From assembly GCA_003508835.1 (NCBI GenBank), contig PUFA01000077.1:1812001-1876000 (forward strand): a stretch of 64,000 bases of DNA, written 5' to 3'. Below, piece by piece: positions 1 to 11,365 of the stretch. The notes beneath the pieces were generated by a model that did not search any database, had not been told where the DNA came from, and saw only the letters and a program-made list of their open reading frames with translations. The position numbers and the translations under genes were made by a program. This DNA comes from Eonycteris spelaea. Lineage: Eukaryota; Chordata; Mammalia; Chiroptera; Pteropodidae. Position 1 is the stretch's first letter; each line of letters begins with the position of its first letter.

Positions 1-2900
1 GCTTTTTCACTTGATTCTCTCAAGAAGGCCAGAAATCTGAGCGTCGTTTCCCTTGACTGGCTTCATCTTCAATGATAGAAAATTAATTAAATTCTTCTGA
101 CTATTAAATTATAAATTCCAGTTTTTAATATATTTATTAACAAAGTGTTTTCATTGCAGAAATAAAGGAGTCATTCTTCTCAGAGAGAGGACCTGTCTGG
201 ACTCGGGTTAGTTTTCCTAAGCATTATTTCTAAATTGCAGTCAAAACCTGTTTGTATATAAATCTTATTTAATGACACCCTCTTCTGATACAACTTATAT
301 CAAAGAAACTATTCTCATTCTGAGTGCTCCGAATGTGTCCCATTCCTACTCAGGAAATGTCATCACATGGCTGGAAGTTTTATTGCTGCTGTTGTCTATT
401 ACTTGGTTTATTTTTCTGTCAGCCATGTTTCTCTCTGCTTCTGCCTGAATTACCGAAGCTTCCTCCTTTGGGCCTTTGTGTCAATAGGGGTTGTGGCTGG
501 GTCCTCCCCGTGATAAATGCTGTTGGTTTTCTTCCTCAGTTTCTAATCATGGGTGCTCGGAAAGAGCTGTGTTCCACCAGGAGAGTTTACTTTTTGGCCT
601 TGGTTGTCATGTCCTTCCAGGCTGGGTCAAGTTCCTCTCATACGATTTCACTGTCTCTTACCTTATCTCTAGTCTTCACTAAATAAATAAATTCAGACTA
701 AATAACGCTCATATCACACTTGATCTATATTAGACACTGTTCTTTCTCCTGCTCCCTATCTTGATTATGTGAATAAATATTAGTAAAAATAATAGATAAA
801 TATATAGATAGACAGATAGATAAATGGATTGCCAAGATACATAGAAAACTGGAAAAATACTTGACACAGAAAGAGTATTCAATAAGTATTTGATGAACTG
901 TTGCTTTGAATTATCTTGAGAATTAAACCTCTTTTGCTGCTTTGTCCCCAGTAATTTTGTCTGTGGCCTTTATCCTTTCATTAGCCCTGATGTAACAATG
1001 AGGTCACATGAAGGCCAGTGGGTAAATCAAATTGATGCCTCCAATTCAACTTATGGAACAACTACTTTGTTAGACATTGAAGAGAATATACAGATCATAA
1101 TGACACAGTCCTACCATTAGAATCTGAATGATACAGTTGTATAGTAGTAGTACAGAGGCAAATACTGTCAGGACTATAACTAAGTGATATGAAAGTACAG
1201 TGAGAGAGAAGATAACTTCTTTTTCCTAGGTGTGGATTGGGAGAAATTTCTTTGGCTCTAAATATAACTAAAATATGATTTCCCCTTTCAGAAAAGTTAA
1301 AATAAAAAATTGCAGAATATGGTGGGCTAGTTTATCAAGTTTCCATGGGCCAACTGGATCTACCACACTCAAATTCCAGCTTCTGGAGCCTCTATTCCAC
1401 TCATCACTGGTAACCACTCACACCTGTTTGAGACTAGGACTGAGAATGGCTACTTGCTAGCTAGCCCTGGGCACTACACTCTCCCTTACTGCTCCCTAAC
1501 CTTTACCGTCATCTTTGTAAAGAGTCCAGTGATTGGACATTCCCCAGCGACTCAGGCAGAATGTGCTACCAGGGCAAAGGTGAAACAGGTGTTTTCAAAG
1601 TGTCAGGCACTGCATATTTCCCAATTTAATCTTCAAAACAAAATCGTGGGGCGGGAATTACAATCACTGTTTAAACATGAAAAATACTCATTTCTGAAAT
1701 ATTAATTAACTTAGAAAGTGGCAGTCAGGGTAACCAGGTAGCCTGACACTCCATTTTGAGTTCTTTATCTAACTTCCCTTTGCCTCTAACTATAAAAACA
1801 TGACTTGAGCGTAATTTGTTCTTCTTTCCCTTTATTTCAGTGCTCAAGGTCTAGTTATTATCTTTTCTTTCAGGTTCCCCCCCCACACACTATGTTATAC
1901 ACCCTACATATGTGCATTTGACAGACTTCCCTGCCAACTTTTTTTTATGAATAGTCTGTGAAAACAAAAGCACAGAGAAGATCATTTCTCATCCACCACA
2001 GGTACTTAAGAGCGGTAAAGAAAATACGTTCAATTCTTGCAAGTGACAACCACAGATAATAGATACTATCAAACCAGGAATCTGAGAGTGGATTGTAAAT
2101 CAAAACAGCACAGTATGCAATCCAACAGATATGGAAGAGGAGTGATCAGAGTTCTTCTCATCTATATATTTATCCTCTCTCAGCAAAAGGCTCTGGCTTG
2201 GAGAATTCGAGCTCCCAGAAATGCCAGTTCTCATTGCCAAGTAAGGTTGGATATTAACACATTATTTCACACACCAGGCATCACGCTGCCAGTGTGGTCT
2301 CCACGGCAGAATCTACCAAGCACTGGGAAGGCTGTGATGGACGGGCACATATTTTCAACAATGGTAAGAAAAATAATAAGGCACCCAAATGGAAGCAAAA
2401 GCCAGAGCATGGGCTGACAGATGTTTTTGACAGGAAAAGGGTCAAAGCTGCTTCACTATAGTACCATGAGTTCACATGTCTACCTCGACAGTGATAATGC
2501 CATTTAAAATTTATAAAGTCCTTTTTATTCTGAAGGAAACAGAAAGTGGGAAACCCACAGAAAGCACTGTGAGTTTTGCTCACTTGGGGCTAACTTCCTT
2601 GGCTACAAGATAATTTATGGTCTGGAGAATATAAAAGGATCGGGTAGGGTTTTTATCTTACTTTTGAATTAGCATTTTCCTGGTTCAGAAAAGATGGTAT
2701 CAATCAATGGTATGCAGTGGATTTCTTTCACAATATTCAGGCACATGAAACATTATGTTGCTTTATTTTCCTGCCTCAAATTAAATCTGTTTTTGAGCAA
2801 CCCCAGAGCCACGAAGGGATAACCAATATCCGTCATTACCAAGGAGCTCTTCTTTTTCATCTTGGTTGTTCTGACTCCCAAATGGCTTATGCAATCCAGT
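1..2900. other. AT-rich stretch without a recognised gene or repeat
   Basis: No mobile-element motif or convincing exon was recognised here on either strand. Open frames of up to about 126 codons occur (for example 2037-2417 on +), but they have no recognisable domain or repeated motif and no clear splice or promoter context, so they are treated as chance frames. The stretch may include old repeats too diverged to name by eye. Confidence 0.5.
789..828. repeat. Degenerate GATA/TAGA-type microsatellite
   Basis: A run of imperfect four-base GATA-like units with interruptions (gatagacagatagataaa). It is short and degenerate, so probably not very polymorphic. Confidence 0.75.
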
Positions 2901-2904
2901 GAAC

Positions 2905-3905
2905 TTGAACAAATGTACACACCACACAACGGTACCATTCTTAAGACATACACCATTTCTCTCACTCCCAAAGTTCCCTGGTACAGACTTGCTGGAAATA
3001 AACTCTCTAAACTTCTGACCCCAGGCAGCCATTGATCTGCTTTCTGCTACTGTACATTAATTTTCCCTGTTCTAGAATTTCATATTAATAAAAAGAATAT
3101 AGTATGTATTTCTTCAGTCTGGATTCTATTGCTCAGCATTATGTTTCTTCTGATTCATCCATGATAGTCATCCACGGTTTGTTCATTTTATTCTGAGTAG
3201 TATGCCACTGGACACCTTTATCACACTTTCTTTATCCATTTACCTATTGATAGGCATTTAGGTTGTTTCTACCTTTTGGCTATTCTGAATGAAGTTGTCA
3301 TGAACACTTGAATATAGATTTTTGTGTGACACATATGTTCATTCCTACTCAGAAAAAACCTAGGAGTAGAATTGTAAGATTATATGGTAGGTGTAATCAC
3401 CTATATAAGACACTGATAACCACTTTTCCAAAGTGAGAGTACCATTTTACATTTTGATCAGTGATAAGTCAGAATTGTAGTTGCTATATATCCTAACAAA
3501 ATCATGGTATTTTAAGTCCTTTTAAAAATCCACTGAATCGGTATATAGTGGTACCTCAATTTGCTCTTAATTAGCATTTCATTGCTGAGTAATGATATTG
3601 AGCATGTTTTCATTTGCTTATTGTTCATCCTGTTTTGTGATTTTTTTTCAAATCTTATACCCATTTTTGTCTTATTCTTGAGATATAGGAATTCTTTATA
3701 GATTCTGAATACAACTCCCTTGTCAGATATATGCATTGCAAATATACTCTAGTCAGTGGTTTGAAATTCCATTTTCTTAATGCTGTATTTCAAACTTTAA
3801 TGAGGTTTAATTTATTATATTTTTTATTTTATAATGTGTGGTTTTTGTGCTCTATCCAAGAAAACTTTGCCTATACTAACTTTGCAAAGACTGTTCCTTT
3901 TGTTT
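2905..3905 (-). mobile_element. L1 LINE fragment, 3' half, antisense (old L1M type)
   Basis: The plus strand reads as the complement of an L1 ORF2 end and 3' region. Typical antisense phrases occur in order: a 'pictures of sites then mean position' block around 3120-3300 (ttctgattcatccatgatag, tatccatttacctattgata), the 'ccattttacattttgatcag' block near 3440, and the 'gaattctttatagattctga' to 'aatatactctagtcagtggt' block at 3690-3765. It is heavily diverged with no intact reading frame. The frame at 3731-4123 on + is a by-product of this antisense L1. Confidence 0.75.
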
Positions 3906-4479
3906 TCATCTTTCTAATATCAGGAATTGGCAGCATTTCATGTCATCACATCTTTGTTCTAAATTTAATTGCCTGTTTAATTCCTTATTTTCTTGCCATG
4001 AGATTAATTGTCTTCCTCTTCCCTTCTTCTCTCTACCTTCTTCATTTCCTTTCTCTTCCACAATATTTTAAAATACTAAGTACGGACTTAAACATAGGTA
4101 CTACAAATATCCGGAAATACTGAATGAAATATGAGATTTTTTTCAATACATTCATGAGTTTACAGGCACAGATACACACTGATATGAAATCTCCAGGTGC
4201 CAGAAACAAAGAACTAAAAACTAGTGTGATGTAGTTGTGACTGGAGAGTGAAGAGAAGGAGATAATGGCTATCAGTAACCTATTATCTGTGGTTTTAGTT
4301 CCCTGGTAAGCAATGAGGCCTTGAAAAATATATAAGGCTGAGTGTTGGAGTTATGACTGCTGCATAATTCTAGGACCCTTGAAGAACTATACTCATTGTG
4401 AAAGACTGAACTTGAAAACATATTCTCATCGGAACAGGTTGAAAATGAAGATTATTGTTTGTGTAGGCATAGGCTATAA
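3906..4479. other. No recognised feature
   Basis: AT-rich sequence between two L1-derived blocks. Nothing was identified; it may be residual old LINE sequence. Confidence 0.4.
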
Positions 4480-5990
4480 TAGAAAAAGATAATTTAAAAT
4501 TCCAAATTTACACCTCATTCAGCTTTGTGTATTAAACTTACACTGGCTGTGTAGTCTGGGAATACCAACCCGACATTTAACACAAAAATTGGCTTCAAAA
4601 CGTGCCTGCCAAAAACAAATGCAAACCAACTCTTGAAAGATGCTTCTAGAATCTAGGTCACACTATATACTCAGTTAAAGCAACAGTAACAAAAGATATC
4701 AGCTAGATAGCCTGTTAAGAAAGTATATGAGGAAACAATTCAATGCATAATTTAAATGCATCAATACACAAAATAAAAGAAGAACTGATGTCATGCAAAC
4801 TTGAGGTATTAGAATGGCCATCTGGAAAAATTATATTAAGATGAATAAGAGTGAAAGGAATCAAAACCATCAAGCACATACAGAATATAAAAGGAATAAG
4901 ATTCTGAAAAATAAGTAAAACTTTGAGAAAAGAGTACAATCACTGAACCTAAAAATTAAATAGATGAATTTAACAGCAGATAAACACATGGAATTAATGA
5001 ATAGAAACAATTGTCTGAGAAAAAACTAATAACGCATCATGACATGAGACAGAAAATAGAAATGCGATGTTTAGAAACAAAGAGGATGGAATGAGAAGGT
5101 CCAAAATATATTTAATAGGAATTCCAAATGGAAACAATAGAGAGATAGGACAAGGTAATATTCATAAGAGATAATAGCTGCTAATTTTCCAAAATTAATT
5201 AAAGCATCTACAAATTCAAAAGAGAACAAAGTTAAATAATAATAGTAAAAACAGAAAAATAAATTTATGCTAATAGACAAAGATAATTACACTGAAATAA
5301 AACTTTCCAATAGAAATAATAGAGGTTTAAAAACCTTAGATGCTGAGGGAAAATAACTGCCAATCTAGTTAGCTTGAACCATATAAAACTGTGGATGTTT
5401 AAGTATCCTACTAAATGGCAATTGCGTATAGTTTAACCAAACAATAGATTTTATTCGGGTGATTTCTTTTTCAACTGTAAGGGTAAAATCATGACATTTT
5501 CAGAAACAAGACTGAGAATTTTTCACCCTAGGTTTCTGGCAAAAAGATTAGCTTGAGGGGAAAAAAAATGCACTCAAAGGACAGAGGAATGCAGAAAGCA
5601 GTTGAACAAAGAAGCAAGTAAGGTGGATAGGCTGACATCTAAACAGCCATGACTTCATTAAACAACCAAAAACAGTGACTAATTGTATTATATAAAACCA
5701 AGGAATAACTAAAAAAAAACAATTACATGAAATTAGAGGAGAGCAAATTTAGTTACAAATATTCAAAGAATCATGCAGTTTTCAGGAGAAGGATAAAAAT
5801 AGTAGTTCCTTTTATTTTTTTTTTCAAACATGAGGGGGAGTTAAAATGTAACGGTAACTCAGAAGAATAGAAATTGAATGCATAACATCTAAATGAATAA
5901 AGAAGAAAAAACTGGATCAGCAGTAAAGAAGGGAAAATAAAAGAAGCAAAAAAGAAAAAAAACCCCACTAAATTGAAAGCAAAAAAATTA
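4480..5990 (+). mobile_element. Old L1/HAL1-like ORF1 region, sense
   Basis: A-rich plus-strand sequence that follows the order of an L1/HAL1 ORF1. Around 5103-5135 the frame reads K-I-Y-L-I-G-I-P-N-G, resembling the I-G-(I/V)-P-E-G segment of L1 ORF1 proteins. It is followed by the 'agctgctaattttccaaaat' block near 5176 and the 'gctgagggaaaataactgcc' block near 5343, both typical of HAL1/L1ME ORF1 ends. Many stops and frameshifts make it a fossil. The boundaries are approximate, and it may consist of more than one insertion. Confidence 0.6.
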
Positions 5991-6799
5991 AAACTATATT
6001 AGCAATAGGAATAAATGTTAGCGGTCAAGTTTTATAGTAAAAGATATTCACATCTTCGCTAGAGAAAAAAAAATCTGCTTTCTTCATTGTTTTATTTCTA
6101 ATATCCAGAATAGGCCTACAATTTAGAAGGAGCTAAATAATGCTTTAATGCTTGTTAAAATATTTAAAAATTGAATTTAAATTCTATTATATTCTATTTA
6201 CAAGAGACAGTTAAAATGAAAGAAACAAAATTTTAAAAAGGGACAAAAAGCCAATAAAAGATTCACCAATAAAAGGGAAGCCAATGTAATTATAAATAAT
6301 ATAAAATATAGTTTTAAAAGGTATTTAAAATGAAAGCATCATTAGGGATAGAGAATCACTACATATATTAGTCAGATGGGATAGGTTTTACTGCAGGAGA
6401 AATTAATCATATCTCAGTTTTTCTTTTTAAACACATTTTGCTCACATTTTATATCCATCATAGGTCACTGTGGTATTCCATTCCACATAATCACTCAGGA
6501 ACCCAGGCTGATGAAGTCTCGATCATCTTCAAGGACCATCAGAAATATATAGCCTTTTTGGCCATGGAAAAGTAAGAGAGCACTGGGGCATACCCTGTTA
6601 TGATCTAAATGCTTCAGCCTGGAAGTGACACTCACTTCTCACAGGCTTCTTGGTATAAATTGACCACGTGGTCTTGCCTTACTGCAAAGGAGCAGAGAAG
6701 TATAATATTTCAATATACACAGAAGGCAAGAAAAACTATGTATGGGTGAGCATGAGAAGCTTGTATCGTAAAGATAAAAGAACAATTCTGAACTTTCAT
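5991..6799. other. Unassigned; an old interspersed repeat likely at about 6420-6700
   Basis: The part 5991-6400 is A/T-rich with no nameable element. The part 6420-6700 (…catcataggtcactgtggta… and …aacccaggctgatgaagtct…) has the look of a common mammalian interspersed repeat whose family cannot be named with confidence by eye. No gene is visible. Confidence 0.4.
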
Positions 6800-7055
6800 A
6801 CATTCATATAAAATAATATTTAACATATTTAAAAGAAAAAAATATCGAATTCACTACCATAGAGGGAGATTTTCACACATTTCTTAGTAATTGATGGGTT
6901 AAATAGACATAAATTAGTAAGGATAAAATATTATTAAACAGAATAAAATATTAGAATGACTCAATTAACACTTAGATCTAATGGACATATATGGAATCCA
7001 GTACCCAACAATTAGAGAACACTCATTTTTTGCAAATGTAGAAGTATTGTAAAAA
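6800..7055 (+). mobile_element. L1 ORF2 fragment (endonuclease-domain part), sense
   Basis: The segment around 6960-7030 (ctaatggacatatatggaat, then acccaacaattagagaacac) corresponds to the L1 ORF2 region encoding the end of the endonuclease domain (consensus sense: 'ctaattgacatttatagaac … acccaacaacag'). It is degenerate, with no usable reading frame. It seems to interrupt the L1 sequence that resumes downstream. Confidence 0.55.
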
Positions 7056-7685
7056 TGAAATTTTTAAACTAGAATTTTATACCTAGTGGTAACATCTTTT
7101 AAAAAGGAAGTTCAATAAAGGCTTTTCAGACAAAAACTTAAAAATAATTATCACTAGCAGATCTGTTCTACAGAAATGTTAAAGAACATTCTTTCAATAA
7201 AGGAAAATAGAAATGTGGATCTACACAAAGGAATGAAGATCAATGGAAATAGTAAAGACATTAGTAAATATATACTGTTTTCTAATTATTTATAAACAAT
7301 AGTTTAAAAAATAGTGATAATATAAAATGAGGTTTATAACATACGTGAAAGTAAAATGCATGACAATAAGAACGCAATAATCCAGAAGGGGGAAAATAGA
7401 AGTGGACTATCATGCATGTCTTACAATATCATTTGAAGGCAGAGTGTGATAAGTTAAAGATGTGTACTATAAACCCTAAAGAAACTGCTAAAATAGTAAA
7501 ATGAAGAATTATGAGCAATAAGTCAAAAAAGGAGATAAAAAGGAAGCATAAAAACATCTACTAACCAAAAAAGGGTCAGAAGAGAGGAAAAAGAGGAGTG
7601 AAAACAGACAAGACCAATAGAAAAAAAAACCAGCAAGATGATATGGAGACCTAACCATACCAATCTTCACATTAAATGTGGTGGT
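7056..7685 (+). mobile_element. Old L1 (L1ME-like): end of ORF1 to start of ORF2, sense
   Basis: Colinear with an old L1: ORF1 end (aactagaattttatacctag at 7066; cttttcagacaaaaacttaa at 7123; cagatctgttctacagaaat at 7158), the inter-ORF region (atttgaaggcagagtgtgat near 7431; actataaaccctaaagaaac near 7468) and the lysine-rich start of ORF2 (aaccataccaatcttcacat near 7654). It breaks off abruptly at about 7680 where a different L1 3' end begins, and appears to resume after 8269, so this is one old element split by a later insertion. Confidence 0.7.
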
Positions 7686-8268
7686 GGAAAACAGTGTGGC
7701 AGTTTTTTAAAGATTTCTATATATACATGCCACATGATCCAACCACTCTACTCTTAACTATTTACCCAAGAGAAATAAAAGCATATACCCATACAAGGAG
7801 TTATTTACAAATTTTAAAGCAGCTTTATTTGTATTAGTCACAAATGGGAAATACCTAAATGTCTATTAACAGGTGAGTAGATAAATTGTGGCATATTCAT
7901 ACAATGAGTATGTTCCTCAGTAATAAAACAAAATGGACTTTGGATATACTCACCAAGATGGATAAACTTCAAAGTAATTATGTGAGTGAAAGAAGCCAGA
8001 AAAATAGGATCTACACCATATGACTTAATTTATATACCATTCTATACAATGCGAACTAATGTGGAATGACAGCAAGCAGATCAGTGGATGCTTGGAGGTG
8101 TGGCGTGCATGGGAGAAGGTGGGAGGCATAAGTTTTGAGGGATGACAATATATTAATTTTCTTGATTATGGTGATGGTAATGGGTTTATATATGTCAAAA
8201 CTTATGAAAGTGTACATGTTAAATACGTGCAGTTTATACTTATAAAGCTGTTCTTTAAAATCTTCCAT
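7686..8268 (+). mobile_element. L1 3' end (end of ORF2 plus 3' UTR) nested in an older L1
   Basis: Starts with the recognisable ORF2 3' block (ggaaaacagtgtggcagttt), continues through 'atgtctattaacaggtgagt', 'ataaattgtggcatattcat' and 'gagtgaaagaagccagaaaa', and ends in an L1M-type 3' UTR (gatggtgatggtaatgggtt; cagtttatacttataaagct). A short A run lies at 8275-8281. A 5'-truncated L1 copy, colinear over about 580 bp, with no intact frame. Confidence 0.8.
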
Positions 8269-8880
8269 TCCTTCAAAAAAATGTTTCTTATATCGAGAAA
8301 CTCACTTCTAATATAATGACATAAATAAGGGTCAGTAAAATATGGCCCATGAGCCAGCTACCAATTTTGTAAATAAATTATAATTAGAACACAGCTATTT
8401 ACACATTAACGTACACATCATTTATTACTGGTTTCATCCTACAATGACAGAATTGGACAGCTGTAACCGAGACCACGTGGACCACAAACCTAAACTATTT
8501 GTTATCTAACCCTTCACAAAAAAGTTTCATGACCCATGATATCTGGAGTTTGAAAGCTAAAATGAAAAAAAAGATCTAACATGCATACACTGTTTTTTTT
8601 TTTAAATGCTGAAGAAACTATATAACTACTAGACATGGTAGCCTTGGTAATTAAAACATCACAAGCAATAAAGAGGTTTGTTACATAATGATAAAAGACT
8701 CAATTCATCAACAATACTCAACAACGCTAAATAATTATGTACCTGACAATGCTTCAAAATATATAAAGCAAAAACTGACCAAACTAAATGAAGGAACAGG
8801 CAAGTTTCAAAATATAGCTGGGTATTTCAACACTCCTCTCGTAATTGATAGAACAGGTAGACAGAAAAATAAATAAATAA
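8269..8880 (+). mobile_element. Continuation of the old L1 ORF2 (5' part), sense
   Basis: Picks up where the sequence ending at 7685 stopped: 'atcgagaaactcacttctaa' near 8292 matches the L1 ORF2 'caagaaacacactttaaata' region. After an intervening hAT element the ORF2 reading continues at 8680-8875 (ataatgataaaagactcaat; gcttcaaaatatataaagca; tatttcaacactcctctcgt). The open frame at 8688-8876 is a 62-codon piece of this ORF2 and not a separate gene. The element ends in a tetranucleotide AAAT-type run. Confidence 0.7.
8326..8538 (+). mobile_element. Non-autonomous hAT DNA transposon (MITE-like) inside the L1
   Basis: Begins with 'agggtcagtaaaatatggcc' and ends with 'aaaaaagtttcatgacccat', an inverted-terminal-repeat pair, with the characteristic middle 'gtaaataaattataattaga acacagc' (written as two pieces). 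This is the common mammalian hAT repeat whose consensus reads 'tcagcaaactacggcccg' at one end. It splits the old L1 ORF2 between 8325 and 8539, so it is younger than that L1. The exact subfamily was not assigned. Confidence 0.7.
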
Positions 8881-8884
8881 ATAA
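8862..8884. repeat. (AAAT)n short tandem repeat
   Basis: About five AAAT-type units (aaataaataaataaataact region), followed by a G-rich run 'ttggggggggat'. It probably grew from an A-rich LINE segment. Confidence 0.8.
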
Positions 8885-9744
8885 CTTTTTGGGGGGGGAT
8901 ATTTAACTATTTCAAAAACGTTTGGTTATCTAAATGTTTCTTTTTAAATCATATTCTTATATCAAGTAACATATTTTGAGAATTACTCAATAATGGGAAA
9001 TAAAAACGGAAGATCCAGGCAACTGACCACGCACATACAATGAAGAGGGATCACTGTTTTGAAAGGGAGATGTATGGGGTGCTCTGAGAACACTTAGGAA
9101 GGGCCCCACGTGTGTCTTGAAAAATGAAAGAAGAACTCCTGGGAAAAGTGACATCAGGCTGAAACCCGGGAGAATGGCTCCAGAGAGAGCGCAGGTGCAT
9201 TTAGGGAAGGAGAGTGGCTTTTGCTCAGTGTTCATGGGAACACCCTGGGTTTTCTTTTAGCAATGCTTGGCAGCTGCTGTTTCCTGAAGCATTTGTTTCT
9301 TACCTATCTGATATTGGCAAATCAGTGTTGACAGGTGGCTTTGGTGCCTGGCACTTTTAAGAAATGTTTAAGAAAAAGTTTTTTTTTTTTTCTAAAAGGT
9401 TGCAACAATATTACCATGTGAAGTAATTCTAAAGAGTGCTTTTTATCAAACTGGTTGAAATTGAAGTTCCGAATTTCATTCTGGTGACTAATCCTCCGCC
9501 ATGGAGAAAGAACTTTCATTTGTGAGTCATTTTTAGAGTTCATTCAGTCCCTCTTTCAACGGAAATCTAATAAATGTCTCCTCCATGCCAGGCGCTGAGC
9601 CAACACCGGAGCTAAACAGATTGGGTGAGCAAAAGCTTCAGCAAAGATGACCACTCAGGATTTGCCACTTCTAAAGTTAATTTCATAACAAATGTTCTTA
9701 TTACAAAAATTCTTTTCAAGTGATGATTTCGCCATTATATTTTT
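8885..9744. other. No recognised gene or element
   Basis: Includes a T-run near 9378-9391. Open frames on the minus strand at 8987-9235 and 9322-9543 have no domain features and lack supporting splice or promoter context. Part of 9545-9640 (gtctcctccatgccaggcgc) looks like the end of an L2/MIR-class repeat. Confidence 0.4.
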
Positions 9745-10260
9745 GCCAGATAGAACAGTCATTCATTTACTCATTCACTCGACAAATACTTATTATGAAA
9801 TCGGATAATTCCATCTTCCATACGCTTATAGCCTATTATGGGAGACTCACATAGGTCAATAAGTATAGTGAAAATTAAGTAATTATTAAATAATGATAAA
9901 TATGATAAAGGTTGTCATAAAAGCTCCAGAAATGCCTCTAAGTGCTCAAAGGAAGCCATCTCTTACCTCTACCCAGAGAGGTCAGGGAGGGATGCCTGGA
10001 GGAGGTGACATTTTCTTTATTTTAAACAAATAATACCAATACGTGTTTCTTTAAGAATTAGAAGATGGGAGGAACTAATGGAAGTATTGGCTAATAAGAA
10101 ATGGACAGAATAAAGGAAACAGGTGGGCAAGGAGAGGTCATCCTGGCTTGGGAAACTACACGTGCAGAGATTTAGAGATGAGAAAGAGCACAAAGTAGTT
10201 TGACATGTCTGACTACTGGGTGGGTGGTAAGATATGGGGGCAGACGTGAGTGGAGAAGGA
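9745..10260 (-). mobile_element. Ancient L2-class repeat, antisense
   Basis: The plus strand begins 'catttactcattcactcgac aaatactt' (complement of the L2-type 3' terminus) and runs through blocks that co-occur in this common mammalian repeat: a 'aataagtatagtgaaaatta' region, 'gagaggtcagggagggatgc', 'gaggaggtgacattttcttt', and 'cacaaagtagtttgacatgt'. The family assignment is by motif only and could be another mammalian-wide LINE. Confidence 0.5.
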
Positions 10261-10329
10261 GGCAGGGCTAGGTGATACAGTCCATTTAATCTTCAAAACC
10301 ATCGAGAGTAATAAGCACTATCATTATCT

Positions 10330-11285
10330 AAATGTCGACAATATTTCCACTTGAAAGTCCACTTGGCCTTTCAAGCAAAATGTACAAAAGCAGATTCCTG
10401 TCCTCCCCCACGAACCTGCTACTTCGGCGGATTTCTCTGACTCTGTCAACAGCATCTTCATATGCCTCACTGCTCAAGTTAAAGTCATTCTCAACTCTTC
10501 TCTTTTCCTCACATCATGTATCTTAACTGTCAAATTCAGCTGATCCTACATTCGAAATACCCACCAAATTCAGCATTTCTCACCATTACTGGATCTAGCC
10601 ACCATCACCTCTAGACAACTACTGTCACCTGTGAAGCTATTTCTCTGCTTATGTCCTGGCTCATCCCTGTCTTCTCCGGTTCTCAAACCAAGACAGATCC
10701 TTTGAAACTCAAAGATTATATATATATATATGAAAAAAATATATATATATTTTCTTGCTTTTCTCAAAACCTGGTGACAGCCTTCCATTTCACTCAGAGT
10801 AAGGGCTGGTATAGTACAAAGAAGACAAATCTGTCCCTGCATCAGCTCTTCGGCATCACCTACTTTTACTCTCCGTTTCCCACTGTCTCCACCACCTCAG
10901 GCTTTTCCTGGAGCTCAGGCACCCTCTAGTATCTGCCTCTTTCACTTCTCTGCCATTTCCCCAGGTAATTCTGCGACTCGTCCCCATATCTCCTTCCAGT
11001 CTTTGATTGAATGTCACATCTCAGAGAGACCTTCCCGTGCTTCCTTATTTAAAATTGCAATTCTCACCCACATTTCAGGTCTCCTTCCCTGCTTTCCTCT
11101 TCTCCATAATACTTTATATTCATTTTTTTAATTGTCTAAATCTTCTTAGCAGATGTAAGCTAATTTAGAGTAGATATTTTTCTGTTTTTGTCTTTTATTT
11201 TTAGTCAACGATGTGTTCTTAAACCCTAAAATAGCTCCTGACACATAATAAACACTCACAAATATTTGGTAAGTGAATAAATTGT
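10330..11285 (+). mobile_element. L2 LINE 3' region, sense
   Basis: Shows the ordinary L2 3'-end order: 'cctggtgacagccttccatt', 'ctcctttccagtctttgatt'-like sequence at 10991-11010, 'agagagaccttcccgtgctt' at 11025, then 'actttatattcat', and the terminal 'cacataataaacactcacaa atatttg' with 'gtgaataaa' at 11239-11281. It contains a TA-rich insertion at 10714-10751. Open frames at 10332-10526 and 10651-10929 are L2 by-products. Confidence 0.65.
10714..10751. repeat. TA-repeat inverted around an A run
   Basis: Two alternating TA tracts of about 14-15 bp are separated by 'tgaaaaaaa'. They can pair as a hairpin or cruciform with an A-rich loop. It interrupts the L2 element. Confidence 0.85.
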
Positions 11286-11365
11286 TCCCATTTTACAAAT
11301 GAGGGTCACAGAGAGGTTACGAAACTTGCTTAAAGTCCTTCAGTGACTTGTGCCATGCTGACTAA
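11280..11365 (-). mobile_element. MIR SINE fragment, antisense
   Basis: The motif 'cccattttacaaatgagggt cacagagaggttacg' with 'acttgcttaaagtccttcag' is the complement of the MIR core/3' region. Only a fragment is present. Confidence 0.65.

Noticed and set aside
2037..2417. 126-codon plus-strand frame
   Set aside because: No domain, no Kozak or splice support, and an overlapping minus-strand frame; expected by chance in 64 kb searched in six frames.
3731..4123. 130-codon Phe/Leu-rich frame
   Set aside because: AT-rich frame overlapping and running on from the antisense L1 at 2905-3905; no independent support.
8688..8876. 62-codon frame that looks like a small basic protein
   Set aside because: It is a fragment of L1 ORF2 within a nested L1 stack.
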